From Pseudomonadota bacterium (GTDB lineage Bacteria; Desulfobacterota; Desulfovibrionia; Desulfovibrionales; Desulfovibrionaceae), in assembly GCA_023438245.1 (NCBI GenBank), contig JAEXRD010000113.1, positions 1 through 63,117 of the forward strand: a DNA stretch of 63,117 nucleotides, written 5' to 3'. Numbering within the stretch: position 1 is the stretch's first letter; each line of letters begins with the position of its first letter. Below the pieces are notes generated by a model. The model was not told the origin of the DNA. It made no database searches and saw only the letters and a program-made list of their open reading frames with translations. Made by a program: the position numbers and the translations under genes. Shown in pieces: positions 39,389 through 47,953 of this stretch.

Positions 39389-40246
39389 CTAGGCCGGGTA
39401 GGCCAGGCGTCGTTCCAGGGCATGGGCGGCGGCGGAGAGCGCCGTGGTCACCAGCAGGTACAACGCCGCCACTGTAAACCACATTTCGAAACTGAGAAAG
39501 GTCTCGGCCACGATCGTCTGGCCGCGCAGGGTCAGTTCGGCGATGGCGATGGCGCTGGCCAGCGAGGAGTCCTTGACGATGGTGACCGCCTGGCTGGCCA
39601 GCGGGGGCAGCATGCGGCGCAGGGCCTGGGGCAGGATGACGTGGCGGTAGGCGCCTGCCGTGCCCATGCCCAGGCTGCGGGCGGCGTCCCACTGGCCGGG
39701 GTCGATGGACAGCACGCCCGCGCGGATGATCTCGCACACGTAGGCGCCCTCGAACAGGGAGAGCCCGAGCACGGCGGTGGCCAGGGCGTCCAGGCCCAGC
39801 ACCGGGGCCACGGCGAAGTACAGGAACAGCAGCTGGATGAGCAGCGGCGTGTTGCGGATGAGCTCCAGGTAGGCCCGGCCCAGGGCGCGCCCGGCCAGCG
39901 AGCCGGACAGTCGCAGCAGCGCGGCGGCCAGCCCCGCGAGCAGCGCGCCCAGGAAGCTCAGGGCCGTGAGCTGAAGCGTGACGCCCAGGCCCAGCAGCAG
40001 CGGGCCGGGCACAAAGCCGGATTCGTCGAACAGGAAGAGGGCGCGCGGCACTTGGTACCACTGCCAGTTGTAGCCAAGGCCCTCGGCCCCGCGCAGAACG
40101 AGCCAGCCCAGGCAGGCCGCCAGCGCGAGGAAGAGCAGGATGTCCAGGCAGTCGCGCGACCGTATCAGCGGCAGGGGCAGCTGGCCTCCGGTCCCGGCTT
40201 CTTCGACTGGCGGGACGGGCGGGGCGGGCTGCTCCGGATCAGGCAT
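39389..40246 (-). CDS. Polar amino acid ABC transporter permease (first)
   Basis: A 285-residue permease related to the one at 37633. It has an N-terminal proline-rich cytoplasmic tail, helices beginning near LDILLFLALAACLGW, and the coupling loop EIIRAGVLSIDPGQWDAARSLG. Its ATG lies inside the 3' end of tmk (eight-base overlap), so its translation is coupled to that essential gene. The substrate is probably a polar or acidic amino acid, but cannot be fixed from sequence. Confidence 0.92.
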   Translation of the reverse strand: MPDPEQPAPPVPPVEEAGTGGQLPLPLIRSRDCLDILLFLALAACLGWLVLRGAEGLGYNWQWYQVPRALFLFDESGFVPGPLLLGLGVTLQLTALSFLGALLAGLAAALLRLSGSLAGRALGRAYLELIRNTPLLIQLLFLYFAVAPVLGLDALATAVLGLSLFEGAYVCEIIRAGVLSIDPGQWDAARSLGMGTAGAYRHVILPQALRRMLPPLASQAVTIVKDSSLASAIAIAELTLRGQTIVAETFLSFEMWFTVAALYLLVTTALSAAAHALERRLAYPA

Positions 40247-40889
40247 GGCGTTCCTGCGGCGGGGTGCAGGCGTCCACCAGCGCGCGCACGTCCCTGGCGA
40301 TGTCCTCGGGCGTGCCCGTGGCTTCCACCACGCGCATGCGCTGCGGGAAGCGCGCCGCCCAGGCCAGGTAGCCCTGGCGCACGCGGGTGTGGAAGGCCAG
40401 GCTCTCGGCCTCGAAGCGGCCCTCGGCCACGCTCTTGCCCTCGCGCGTGTTGCGGTCCACCGCGCGCCGCAGGCCCACCTCGGGCGGCAGGTCCAGCAGC
40501 ACGGTGAGGTCGGGCCACAGTCCGCCCACGGCCAGGGTGTTCAGCCGGTGCAGCTCCTCGGGGTCCATGCCGCGCCCGAAGGCCTGGTAGGCCACGGTGG
40601 AGTCGGCGAAGCGGTCGGAGAGCACCACCATGCCGGCCTCCAGGGCCGGGCGCACCACCTGGGCCACGTGCTGGGCGCGGTCGGCCAGGTACAGGAACAG
40701 CTCGGCCTGGGGGGTGATGTCGCGATTCTCAAGCGAGAGCAGCACGCGCCGAAGCTCCGCGCCGATGCGGCTGCCGCCCGGCTCCAGGGTGACGAGCACG
40801 CGGCGGCCCCGGGCCTCCAGGTGGGACTTGAGCAGGGCGATCTGTGTGGACTTGCCCGTGCCCTCGATTCCTTCAAAGGTGATGAACAT
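40239..40889 (-). CDS. tmk: Thymidylate kinase
   Basis: A 216-residue kinase phosphorylating dTMP to dTDP. FEGIEGTGKSTQIALL is the N-terminal P-loop, LEPGGSRIGAELR is the substrate block (the DRx/EPGGT region), and DRFADSTVAYQAFGRG is the DRY-like block; the lid region includes NTREGKSVAEGRFE. Start ATG at 40889; longer upstream frames are not coding. It lies between yhaM and an amino-acid permease on the same strand and overlaps the permease start by eight bases. Confidence 0.96.
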   Translation of the reverse strand: MFITFEGIEGTGKSTQIALLKSHLEARGRRVLVTLEPGGSRIGAELRRVLLSLENRDITPQAELFLYLADRAQHVAQVVRPALEAGMVVLSDRFADSTVAYQAFGRGMDPEELHRLNTLAVGGLWPDLTVLLDLPPEVGLRRAVDRNTREGKSVAEGRFEAESLAFHTRVRQGYLAWAARFPQRMRVVEATGTPEDIARDVRALVDACTPPQERHA

Positions 40890-40918
40890 GTGGCGTGCCT
40901 GAAGCGGGTCGCGTGCGC

Positions 40919-41947
40919 CTAGCCCAGGGGCAAGAGCAGCGCGCGCCCGTCCTGTTTCTTGTCGTCGGGTTTTTTCTCGCCAGGGTGGGCCGGTGCGGCC
41001 TCGGGGGTTTTCGCGGCGCGGTACAGGTAGCGGTCCAGGAAGCGCTGGAAGCTCGTCCAGCTCTGCTCCCCGCCCTCGATCTCGGCGTAGGCCCCGGCCA
41101 TGGTGTTCAGCTTGGCGTCGATGTTGTCGGCGAAGTGCAGGATGAAGGCCTCCGGCGTCTTGGGCCGCTTGGCCGCGCCGAACTCGTACTCGCCGTGGTG
41201 GCTCAGGATCATGTGCTTCAGGTGCAGCACCAGCTCCGGCTCCAGGTCCTTGGCCTTGTGCAGGAACGGCTCGATGCGCTCCAGCCCGAGCTGCACATGG
41301 CCCAGCAGGCGACCCTCGTCGGTGTAGTCGCAGGTCAGGCCGCTGTGCAGCTCCCAGGCCTTGCCCAGGTCGTGCAGGATGGCGGCGCAGAGCAGGATCT
41401 GGCGGTCGAGCCGGGGGTACAGCCCGGCCAGGGCCAGGCAGGTGCGGGCCACGGCCAGGGTGTGCTCCAAAAGGCCCCCGGCGTAGGCGTGGTGCACAGC
41501 CTTGGCCCCGGTGGCGGGCAGAAGCTGCGCGCGGATCCCCTCGTCGCCCAGGATCTTCTTCATCAGCCCGCGCCAGGGCTTGTGCGTCAGCTCGCGGCGG
41601 CACAGCTCCTCGATCTCGGCCAGGAGCGCCTCCGGGTCCACGGGGCTGGGCGGCAGGAAGTCCGCCATGTCCACCTGTTCCGGCGGCAGGATCTCAAGCT
41701 GGTCCAGGGTCAGCTGGCACTTGTCGCGGTAGGTGGCGGCCAGGCCGCGCACGCGCGCGAACTGCCCGGCGGCCAGGCCCGGATGCTGCTGGGAGAGCGG
41801 GCTCCAGACCTTGGCGTCCATCTGTCCGGAGCTGTCCTGGAGCACCAGGCTCCAGTACGGGCCGTTGCGCGACTGGCCCGTGCGGGCGTCCGCCACGAGG
41901 AAGACGTCCTGTATGGTTTGCCCGGGAGCAATGTCCCGGATGAACAT
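40919..41947 (-). CDS. yhaM: 3'-5' exoribonuclease YhaM family protein
   Basis: A 342-residue protein with an N-terminal OB-fold nucleic-acid binding domain (about 1-100, DVFLVADARTGQSRNGPYWS) and a C-terminal HD domain. The metal ligands are seen in HHAYAGGLLEHTLAVA, AAILHDLGKAWE and LSHHGEYEFG. YhaM-type enzymes trim RNA or DNA from the 3' end. Start ATG at 41947 (an upstream in-frame start adds five residues). tmk lies 29 bp downstream. It is divergent from surE, with 174 bp between containing no clear promoter that I could assign. Confidence 0.9.
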   Translation of the reverse strand: MFIRDIAPGQTIQDVFLVADARTGQSRNGPYWSLVLQDSSGQMDAKVWSPLSQQHPGLAAGQFARVRGLAATYRDKCQLTLDQLEILPPEQVDMADFLPPSPVDPEALLAEIEELCRRELTHKPWRGLMKKILGDEGIRAQLLPATGAKAVHHAYAGGLLEHTLAVARTCLALAGLYPRLDRQILLCAAILHDLGKAWELHSGLTCDYTDEGRLLGHVQLGLERIEPFLHKAKDLEPELVLHLKHMILSHHGEYEFGAAKRPKTPEAFILHFADNIDAKLNTMAGAYAEIEGGEQSWTSFQRFLDRYLYRAAKTPEAAPAHPGEKKPDDKKQDGRALLLPLG

Positions 41948-42121
41948 GGCTTTCGCACACACGGCCTTGCCAACTCCCGTAGGTTGGGGTACTTGCGCCT
42001 GAGCCGCCGCGCGGGTCGCGAAGCGGCTTGAAGTCGCACCACATGCATTTGCCCGCTGCCCGGCGGATTGTCAAACCGGACAAGACCGAAACCAGGGCCG
42101 CATACGAAGGAATTCGGCACC

Positions 42122-42871
42122 ATGCGCATTCTGCTGACCAACGACGACGGCATCCAGGCCGTGGGCCTGCGCGCCCTGTACAAGGCCCTTGTGGCCGCGG
42201 GCAACGAGGTCCACGTGGTGGCCCCGGTCACCGAGCAGTCCGCCGTGGGCCACGCCATCACCATCGCCTCGCCCCTGCGCGTGCGCGAGTTCCGCGAGGA
42301 GGGCTTCTTCGGCCTGGGCGTCACCGGCACCCCGGCGGACTGCGTGAAGATCGCCGTGACCACGCTGCTGCCCCAGCGGCCCGACATGGTCGTCTCCGGC
42401 ATCAACGCCGGGCCCAACGTGGGCGTGGACATCATGTACTCGGGCACGGTCTCCGCCGCCACCGAGGGCGCGCTCATGGGCTTTCCCGCGCTGGCCGCCT
42501 CCATGGACGACCACAACCCCACGGACCTCTCCGGCCAGGCCGGATACGCCGCGGACCTCCTTGCCCGGCTGCCGCTTTCCCGCCTGCCGGAGCGCTGCGT
42601 GCTGAACCTGAATTTCCCCAACCGGCCCATCGAGAAGGCCCTGCCGCTGGCGTTGTGCCCGCACACCCGCGTGCCCTGGACCGACTGGTACGAGGAGCGC
42701 CTGGATCCGCGCGGCCGCAAGTACTACTGGATGTGCGGCGAGCTCAGGCACGAGAAGGTCAGCCCCGGGCGCGACAGACTGCTGCTTTCCGCCGGGCACG
42801 TGACCATGACCCCGCTCAAGTTCGACTTCACCGATCATGACACGCTGGCCGCCCTGGAGCCGCTGCTCTGA
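42122..42871 (+). CDS. surE: 5'-nucleotidase SurE
   Basis: A 249-residue metal-dependent nucleoside monophosphatase. LLTNDDGIQAVGLRALYKAL is the N-terminal metal-binding block (N and two D residues), APVTEQSAVGHAIT follows, and SGINAGPNVGVDIMYSGTVS is the second catalytic block. The enzyme releases phosphate from nucleotides and is linked to stationary-phase survival. It starts at the ATG at 42122. It precedes fba by 94 bp, with a candidate promoter between, so it is probably separate from the glycolytic genes. Confidence 0.95.
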   Translation: MRILLTNDDGIQAVGLRALYKALVAAGNEVHVVAPVTEQSAVGHAITIASPLRVREFREEGFFGLGVTGTPADCVKIAVTTLLPQRPDMVVSGINAGPNVGVDIMYSGTVSAATEGALMGFPALAASMDDHNPTDLSGQAGYAADLLARLPLSRLPERCVLNLNFPNRPIEKALPLALCPHTRVPWTDWYEERLDPRGRKYYWMCGELRHEKVSPGRDRLLLSAGHVTMTPLKFDFTDHDTLAALEPLL

Positions 42872-42881
42872 CGAGCGCGTG

Positions 42882-42910
42882 TTGACAGGATGACCGGGAC
42901 CGTGACAGAA
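42882..42910 (+). promoter_or_regulatory. Possible promoter of fba
   Basis: A perfect -35 TTGACA (42882-42887) is followed after 17 bp by ACAGAA, a poor -10. The expected start site would leave a leader of about 50 nt. Confidence 0.3.
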
Positions 42911-42965
42911 CCGAAACTACCGAAAACCCCTTAGAACACATCCGCACCATACTACGGAGGACCAC

Positions 42966-43889
42966 ATGCCGCTCGTATCGCCCAAAGAGATGTTCGAGAA
43001 AGCCTACGCCGGGGGCTATGCCATCGGCGCCTTCAACGTGAACAACATGGAGATCATCCAGGGCATCATGGAGGCCGGCAAGGAGGAGCGCGCGCCGCTC
43101 ATCCTCCAGGTCTCCGCCGGGGCGCGCAAGTACGCCGGGCAGAACTACATCATGAAGCTCATGGAGGCCGCGCTGCAGGACACCGACCTGCCCGTGGTGC
43201 TGCACCTGGACCACGGCCCGAACTTCGAGCTGTGCAAGGACGTCATCGACGGCGGCTTCACCTCGGTGATGTACGACGGCTCGCACCTGTCCTACGAGGA
43301 GAACATCGCCGAGACCAAGAAGGTGGTGGAATACGCCCACGCCCGCGGCGTGTGGGTGGAGGCCGAGCTGGGCCGCCTGGCCGGCGTGGAGGAGGACGTG
43401 CAGAGCGACGACCACGTCTACACCGACCCCGAGCAGGCCAAGGACTTCGTGACCCGCACCGGCTGCGACTCCCTGGCCATCGCCATCGGCACCAGCCACG
43501 GCGCCTACAAGTTCAAGGGCGAGGCCAAGCTGGACTTCGGCCGCCTGGAGAAGGTCGGCCAGCTGCTGCCCGGCGTGCCCATCGTGCTGCACGGCGCCTC
43601 CAGCGTGCCCCAGGAGTTCGTGGAGATGGTCAACAAGTTCGGCGGCCACGTGCCCGGCGCGCGCGGCGTGCCGGAGGACCTGCTGCGCAAGGCCGCCAGC
43701 ATGGCCGTGTGCAAGATCAACATCGACTCCGACATCCGCCTGGCCATGACCGCGCACATCCGCAAGCACCTGGCCGAGAACCCCGGCGACTTCGACCCCC
43801 GGGCCTACCTGGTCCCGGCCCGCAAGGCCGTGAAGGACATGGTGCAGCGCAAGATCAAGAACGTTCTGGGCTGCTCCGGCAAGGCCTAG
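42966..43889 (+). CDS. fba: Class II fructose-1,6-bisphosphate aldolase
   Basis: A 307-residue zinc-dependent aldolase. VVLHLDHGPNFELCKDVIDG carries the first zinc-ligand histidines, SVMYDGSHLSYEENI follows, WVEAELGRLAGVEEDV holds the catalytic glutamate region, and AIGTSHGAYKF and VLHGASSVPQEFV hold the other zinc histidines and phosphate site. It cleaves fructose bisphosphate to triose phosphates, or makes it in gluconeogenesis. Start ATG behind GGAGG. The first gap gene follows 44 bp later. Confidence 0.96.
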   Translation: MPLVSPKEMFEKAYAGGYAIGAFNVNNMEIIQGIMEAGKEERAPLILQVSAGARKYAGQNYIMKLMEAALQDTDLPVVLHLDHGPNFELCKDVIDGGFTSVMYDGSHLSYEENIAETKKVVEYAHARGVWVEAELGRLAGVEEDVQSDDHVYTDPEQAKDFVTRTGCDSLAIAIGTSHGAYKFKGEAKLDFGRLEKVGQLLPGVPIVLHGASSVPQEFVEMVNKFGGHVPGARGVPEDLLRKAASMAVCKINIDSDIRLAMTAHIRKHLAENPGDFDPRAYLVPARKAVKDMVQRKIKNVLGCSGKA

Positions 43890-43933
43890 GCAAACCGACC
43901 CCGATTTCAAGCACCGCAAGGAGAGAGTACGAT

Positions 43934-44917
43934 ATGGCGACGAAGATCGGCATCAATGGCTTCGGCCGCATCGGGCGCTGCCTCACGCGCCTTCTGGCCG
44001 ACGAAAAAGACCTTCAGCTGGTGGCCATCAACGCCCGCGCCACCAACCGCGACCTGGCGCACCTGCTCAAGTACGATTCCGTGCACGGCAGGTTCCTCCG
44101 CGTGGAGGGCAACGAACAGGGCATCCTCATCGACGGCCAGCAGGTGAACGTGACCCGCTTCGCCACCGGCGAGTGGAGCTGGAAGGACATGGGCTGCGAC
44201 CTGGTCATCGAGACCACGGGCAAGCTCAACGACCGCGCCGGATGCTCCACGCACATGGCCTGCGGGGCGAGCCGCGTGGTGCTCTCCGCCCCCGGCAAGG
44301 AAATGGACGCCACCGTGGTGGTGGGCGTGAACGACGCCGACCTGAAGCCGGAGCACAAGATCATCTCCAGCGCCTCCTGCACAACCAACTGCCTGGCCCC
44401 TGCGGCCAAGGCGCTCAATTCGGCCCTGGGCATCAAGCACGGCCTGATGACCACCATCCACAGCTACACCATGGACCAGCGCCTGCACGACGGCTCCCAC
44501 AAGGACATCCGCCGCGCCCGCGCCGCGGCCCTGAACATGGTTCCCACCACCACCGGCGCGGCCAAGGCCATCTCGCTGGTCTGCCCGGAGCTCAAGGGCA
44601 AGCTGGACGGCTTCGCCATCCGCGTGCCCACCCCGGACGTGTCCATCGTGGACCTGACCTGCGAGCTGGAGCGCCCCACCACCAAGGAAGAGGTCAACGC
44701 CATCATGAAGGCGGCGGCCAATGAGAGCTTCGGCTACACCGAGGAGCCGCTGGTTTCCTCCGACTTCGTGGGCAGCACCTTCGGCGGCGTGCTCGACGCC
44801 GGGCTCACCACCGTCATGAACGGCACCCAGGTGAAGCTCATTGTCTGGTACGACAACGAGGCCGGGTTCACCCACCAACTGGTGCGCCTCATCCGCAAGG
44901 TGGCGGCGCTGGGCTAA
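43934..44917 (+). CDS. gap: Glyceraldehyde-3-phosphate dehydrogenase, GapB-like
   Basis: A 327-residue type I GAPDH. INGFGRIGR opens the Rossmann fold, SASCTTNCLAP has the catalytic cysteine, and HSYTMDQRLHDGSHKD carries the active histidine. At the end of the second strand it reads INARA: the aspartate that gives NAD preference in classical enzymes is alanine (A34). This is the pattern of NADP-preferring gluconeogenic GapB. The C-terminal YDNEAGF replaces the usual YDNEWGY. It follows fba and ends in a strong terminator. The second gap at 45670 has the NAD-type aspartate. Confidence 0.93.
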   Translation: MATKIGINGFGRIGRCLTRLLADEKDLQLVAINARATNRDLAHLLKYDSVHGRFLRVEGNEQGILIDGQQVNVTRFATGEWSWKDMGCDLVIETTGKLNDRAGCSTHMACGASRVVLSAPGKEMDATVVVGVNDADLKPEHKIISSASCTTNCLAPAAKALNSALGIKHGLMTTIHSYTMDQRLHDGSHKDIRRARAAALNMVPTTTGAAKAISLVCPELKGKLDGFAIRVPTPDVSIVDLTCELERPTTKEEVNAIMKAAANESFGYTEEPLVSSDFVGSTFGGVLDAGLTTVMNGTQVKLIVWYDNEAGFTHQLVRLIRKVAALG

Positions 44918-44940
44918 CGCAAGAGCTACGCATTGGTACT

Positions 44941-44968
44941 GGGGGAGGGCGCAAGTCCTCCCCCTTTT
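44941..44968 (+). terminator. Rho-independent terminator after the first gap
   Basis: GGGGGAGG (44941-44948) and CCTCCCCC (44957-44964) form an 8-bp stem with an 8-nt loop, followed by TTTTC. It separates fba-gap from the GAF-gap-pgk transcript. Confidence 0.9.
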
Positions 44969-45084
44969 CTTTTCCAGCGTGCGACCGGGTCACGGCGATT
45001 ACGAAAACCGTGCAAGCTATTACAATTTTCACTAGCGTTTATGGGCGGGATGGGTATACTGGGGGCGAAACCCAGGAGGATCAC

Positions 45085-45657
45085 ATGAAACAGATCGCGG
45101 AGCGTTGCGAACGGTATTTCCGCACCATGGCCACCGTGGCCAAGGTGGTCAACTCCAGCCTGGAACCCGCAAGCGTACTGGCCGCCGTGGCCGAGCAGAC
45201 CGCCCTGGCCCTGGACGCCAAGGGCTGCACCCTGCGCCTGCTCGACCGCTCGGGCAAGCGCCTGCTGCCCAGCGCGGCCTGGGGCCTGTCCAAGGAATAT
45301 TTCCGCAAGGGCTCGGTGGATCTGGAGAAGAGCGAGGTGGACCGCGAAGTGCTCGCGGGCAAGACCATCTACATCCCCAACGCCCAGAACGACCCGCGCT
45401 TCCAGTACGGCGAGGCCGCCAAGAAGGAGGGCATCGTCTCCGTGCTGGTGGTGCCGCTCATGGTCGAGGGCCGCGCCATCGGCTCCATGCGCATCTACTC
45501 CGGCAGCGAGCACGTGTACGACGACCTGGAGAAGGACTTCCTGCTGGCCGTGGCCGACCTCTCGGCCCTGGCCATCGAGAACGCTCGCCTGCACCAGGCC
45601 CTGAAAACCGACTACGAGATGCTGGCCTCCTACGAGCAGCGCATCTTCGAGGACTAG
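45085..45657 (+). CDS. GAF-domain protein
   Basis: A 190-residue protein made almost entirely of one GAF domain (about 15-165). The start MKQIAERCERYFRTMATVAK is helical; SLEPASVLAAVAEQTALALDA, GCTLRLLDRSGKRLLPSAA, VAGKTIYIPNAQNDPRF-like linker residues and VLVVPLMVEGRAIGSMRIY follow the GAF order. No output domain is attached. GAF domains bind small molecules, nucleotides or cofactors. Start ATG behind AGGAGG. It is the first gene of the transcript and lies 12 bp before the second gap, then pgk, so it may sense a metabolite and influence those enzymes. The mechanism is unknown. Confidence 0.9.
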   Translation: MKQIAERCERYFRTMATVAKVVNSSLEPASVLAAVAEQTALALDAKGCTLRLLDRSGKRLLPSAAWGLSKEYFRKGSVDLEKSEVDREVLAGKTIYIPNAQNDPRFQYGEAAKKEGIVSVLVVPLMVEGRAIGSMRIYSGSEHVYDDLEKDFLLAVADLSALAIENARLHQALKTDYEMLASYEQRIFED

Positions 45658-45669
45658 GAGGTCGCCACC

Positions 45670-46683
45670 ATGTTGCGCATCGCCATCAACGGCTTCGGCC
45701 GCATCGGCAGGCAAGTGCTCAAGGCCCTGTACGACAACCACGGCGACGTGGCCCAGGTCGTGGCCCTGAACGACCTCTACGACGTGAAGACCAGCGCCCA
45801 CCTGCTGGAGTTCGACTCCACCTACGGCAAAAGCCCGCACGCCGTGGCCGTCACCGAGACCGGCGGCATCCAGTACGGCAACTGGGACATCGCCTGCTAC
45901 GCCGAGCGCGACCCGCTGAACCTGCCCTGGAACGAGCTGGGCATCGACATCGTCATCGAGTCCACGGGCCTGTTCACCACCGGCCCCAAGGCCAAGGCCC
46001 ACCTGGACGCGGGCGCGAAGAAGGTCATCATCTCCGCCCCGGCCAAGGAAGAAGACATCACCGTGGTGCTGGGCGTCAACGAGCACCTCTACGACCCGGC
46101 CAAGCACCACATCGTGTCCAACGCCTCCTGCACCACCAACTGCCTGGCCCCGGCGGTGAAGGTCATCCACGACGCGTTCGGGGTGGTCAACGGGCTGATG
46201 TGCACCATCCACAGCTACACCAACGACCAGCGCATCCTGGACCTGCCGCACAAGGACCTCCGGCGCGCCCGCGCCGCGGCCCTGAACATCGTGCCCACCA
46301 GCACCGGCGCGGCCAAGGCCGTGGCCCTGGTCATCCCGGAGCTCAAGGGCAAGGTGGACGGCTACAGCTTGCGCGTGCCCACGCCCACGGTGTCCATCGT
46401 GGACTTCGCCTGCACGCTGGAGAGGCCCGCGGACACAGCCGGGTTGCGCGCCGTGCTCAAGGAGGCCAGCGAGGGCAAGCTCAAGGGCATCCTGGGATTC
46501 TCCGAGCGCCCGCTCGTTTCCACGGACTTCCGTGGCGACCCGCGCTCCAGCATCATCGACGCGGAATACACGGTGGTGTCCGGCTCCGGCCTGGCCAAGA
46601 TCGTGACCTGGTACGACAACGAATGGGGCTATTCCTGCCGCGTGGCGGACCTCATCAAGCTCATGGCCGACAAGGGCCTGTAA
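45670..46683 (+). CDS. gap: Glyceraldehyde-3-phosphate dehydrogenase, NAD type
   Basis: A 337-residue type I GAPDH. INGFGRIGR opens the NAD domain. ALNDLYD places the NAD-selecting aspartate (D35) at the end of strand two. SNASCTTNCLAP has the catalytic cysteine, HSYTNDQRILDLPHKDLRR the histidine, and YDNEWGYSCRV the classic C-terminal block. It oxidises glyceraldehyde-3-phosphate in glycolysis. ATG behind GGAGG, 12 bp after the GAF gene and 14 bp before pgk, so co-transcription of all three is very likely. Confidence 0.97.
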   Translation: MLRIAINGFGRIGRQVLKALYDNHGDVAQVVALNDLYDVKTSAHLLEFDSTYGKSPHAVAVTETGGIQYGNWDIACYAERDPLNLPWNELGIDIVIESTGLFTTGPKAKAHLDAGAKKVIISAPAKEEDITVVLGVNEHLYDPAKHHIVSNASCTTNCLAPAVKVIHDAFGVVNGLMCTIHSYTNDQRILDLPHKDLRRARAAALNIVPTSTGAAKAVALVIPELKGKVDGYSLRVPTPTVSIVDFACTLERPADTAGLRAVLKEASEGKLKGILGFSERPLVSTDFRGDPRSSIIDAEYTVVSGSGLAKIVTWYDNEWGYSCRVADLIKLMADKGL

Positions 46684-46697
46684 GACGGGACAAGACA

Positions 46698-47891
46698 ATG
46701 CGCTTTCTCAAGGACATCGACGTCAAAGGCAAGAAGCTCATCATCCGCGTGGACTACAACGTGCCGCTGGACGGCACCCGCGTCACCGACGACACGCGCA
46801 TCCGCGAAAGCCTGCCCACCCTGCGCCACGCGCTGGAGGCCGGGGCCGCCGTGGTGCTGTGCTGCCACTTCGGCCAGCCCAAGGGCGAGCGCAAGCCCGA
46901 ACTGTCGCTGGCTCCCGTGGCCGCGCACCTCTCCGGCCTGCTGGGCATGAGCGTGCCCCTGGCCCCGGACTGCATCGGGCCCGAGGTGCAGGCCCTGAAG
47001 GACGGCCTCAAGCCCGGCGGCGTGCTGATGCTGGAGAACCTGCGCTACCACAAGGCCGAGACCAGCAAGGACGCGGCCGAGCGCGAGGCCTTCGCCAAGC
47101 TGCTGGTGGCGGGCATGGACGTGTACGTCAGCGACGCCTTCGGCGTGGCCCACCGGCCTAACGCCTCGGTGACGGAGGCTCCCAAGGCCGCGCCCGTCGC
47201 CTGCGCGGGCTTCCTGATGGAGAAGGAGTACAACTTCCTGCAGGTCAATCTTGCCAAGCCCGCGCGGCCCTACGTGGCCGTGTCCGGCGGCAGCAAGGTG
47301 TCCAGCAAGCTGGGCATCCTGAAGAACCTGCTGGGGAAAGTGGACCACCTGATCATCGGCGGGGCCATGGCCAACACCTTCCGGCTGGCCCAGGGCATCG
47401 ACATGGGCGATTCGCTGGTGGAGCGCGAGCTGCTCGACGAGGCCCGGGCCATCCTGGAGGCCGCGCCGGACAACAACACCCACCTGCACCTGCCGGTGGA
47501 CTTCGTGCTGGCGGACAACTTCAAGGCCGAGAAGGCCGCCGTGGCCAGCCACACCGGGGCCATTCCCGCCGGCATGATGGCCCTGGACATCGGGCCCAAG
47601 AGCGTGCTGAACTTCGCCGACATCCTGAAGAAGGCCAAGACCGTGGTCTGGAACGGCCCCATGGGCGCGTTCGAGAACCCGGCCTTCGCGGCGGGCTCCA
47701 TCGGCGTTGCGAAAGCCATCGTGGATTCCGGGGCCATGAGCATCGTGGGCGGCGGCGACACCGACGCCGTGGTGCACCTGGCGCACCTGGGCGAGCGCTT
47801 CAGCTTCATCTCCACCGGCGGCGGCTCGTTCCTGGAGTTCCTGGAGGGCAAAGAACTCCCTGGGTTTAAAGCCTTGGAGGAGTGCTCCTAG
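46698..47891 (+). CDS. pgk: Phosphoglycerate kinase
   Basis: A 397-residue two-domain kinase that makes ATP from 1,3-bisphosphoglycerate. RVDYNVPLDGTRVTDDTRIR is the N-terminal substrate block, CCHFGQPKG follows, ENLRYHKAE and DAFGVAHR are in place, YVAVSGGSKVSSKLGILKNL starts the nucleotide domain, and WNGPMGAFE and STGGGSFLEFLEGKELPG are the C-terminal ATP-site glycines. Complete, normal length. Last gene of the GAF-gap-pgk run, ended by a terminator. Confidence 0.97.
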   Translation: MRFLKDIDVKGKKLIIRVDYNVPLDGTRVTDDTRIRESLPTLRHALEAGAAVVLCCHFGQPKGERKPELSLAPVAAHLSGLLGMSVPLAPDCIGPEVQALKDGLKPGGVLMLENLRYHKAETSKDAAEREAFAKLLVAGMDVYVSDAFGVAHRPNASVTEAPKAAPVACAGFLMEKEYNFLQVNLAKPARPYVAVSGGSKVSSKLGILKNLLGKVDHLIIGGAMANTFRLAQGIDMGDSLVERELLDEARAILEAAPDNNTHLHLPVDFVLADNFKAEKAAVASHTGAIPAGMMALDIGPKSVLNFADILKKAKTVVWNGPMGAFENPAFAAGSIGVAKAIVDSGAMSIVGGGDTDAVVHLAHLGERFSFISTGGGSFLEFLEGKELPGFKALEECS

Positions 47892-47916
47892 CCTGAGCCC
47901 AGACACATGAAACACA

Positions 47917-47949
47917 AAGCCCCGGTCAGCATTCTGGCCGGGGCTTTTC
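47917..47949 (+). terminator. Rho-independent terminator of pgk
   Basis: AAGCCCCGG (47917-47925) and CCGGGGCTT (47938-47946) form a 9-bp stem followed by TTCG; the reverse strand reads AAAGC, so it could serve the convergent amidohydrolase gene as well. Confidence 0.88.
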
Positions 47950-47953
47950 GTTT

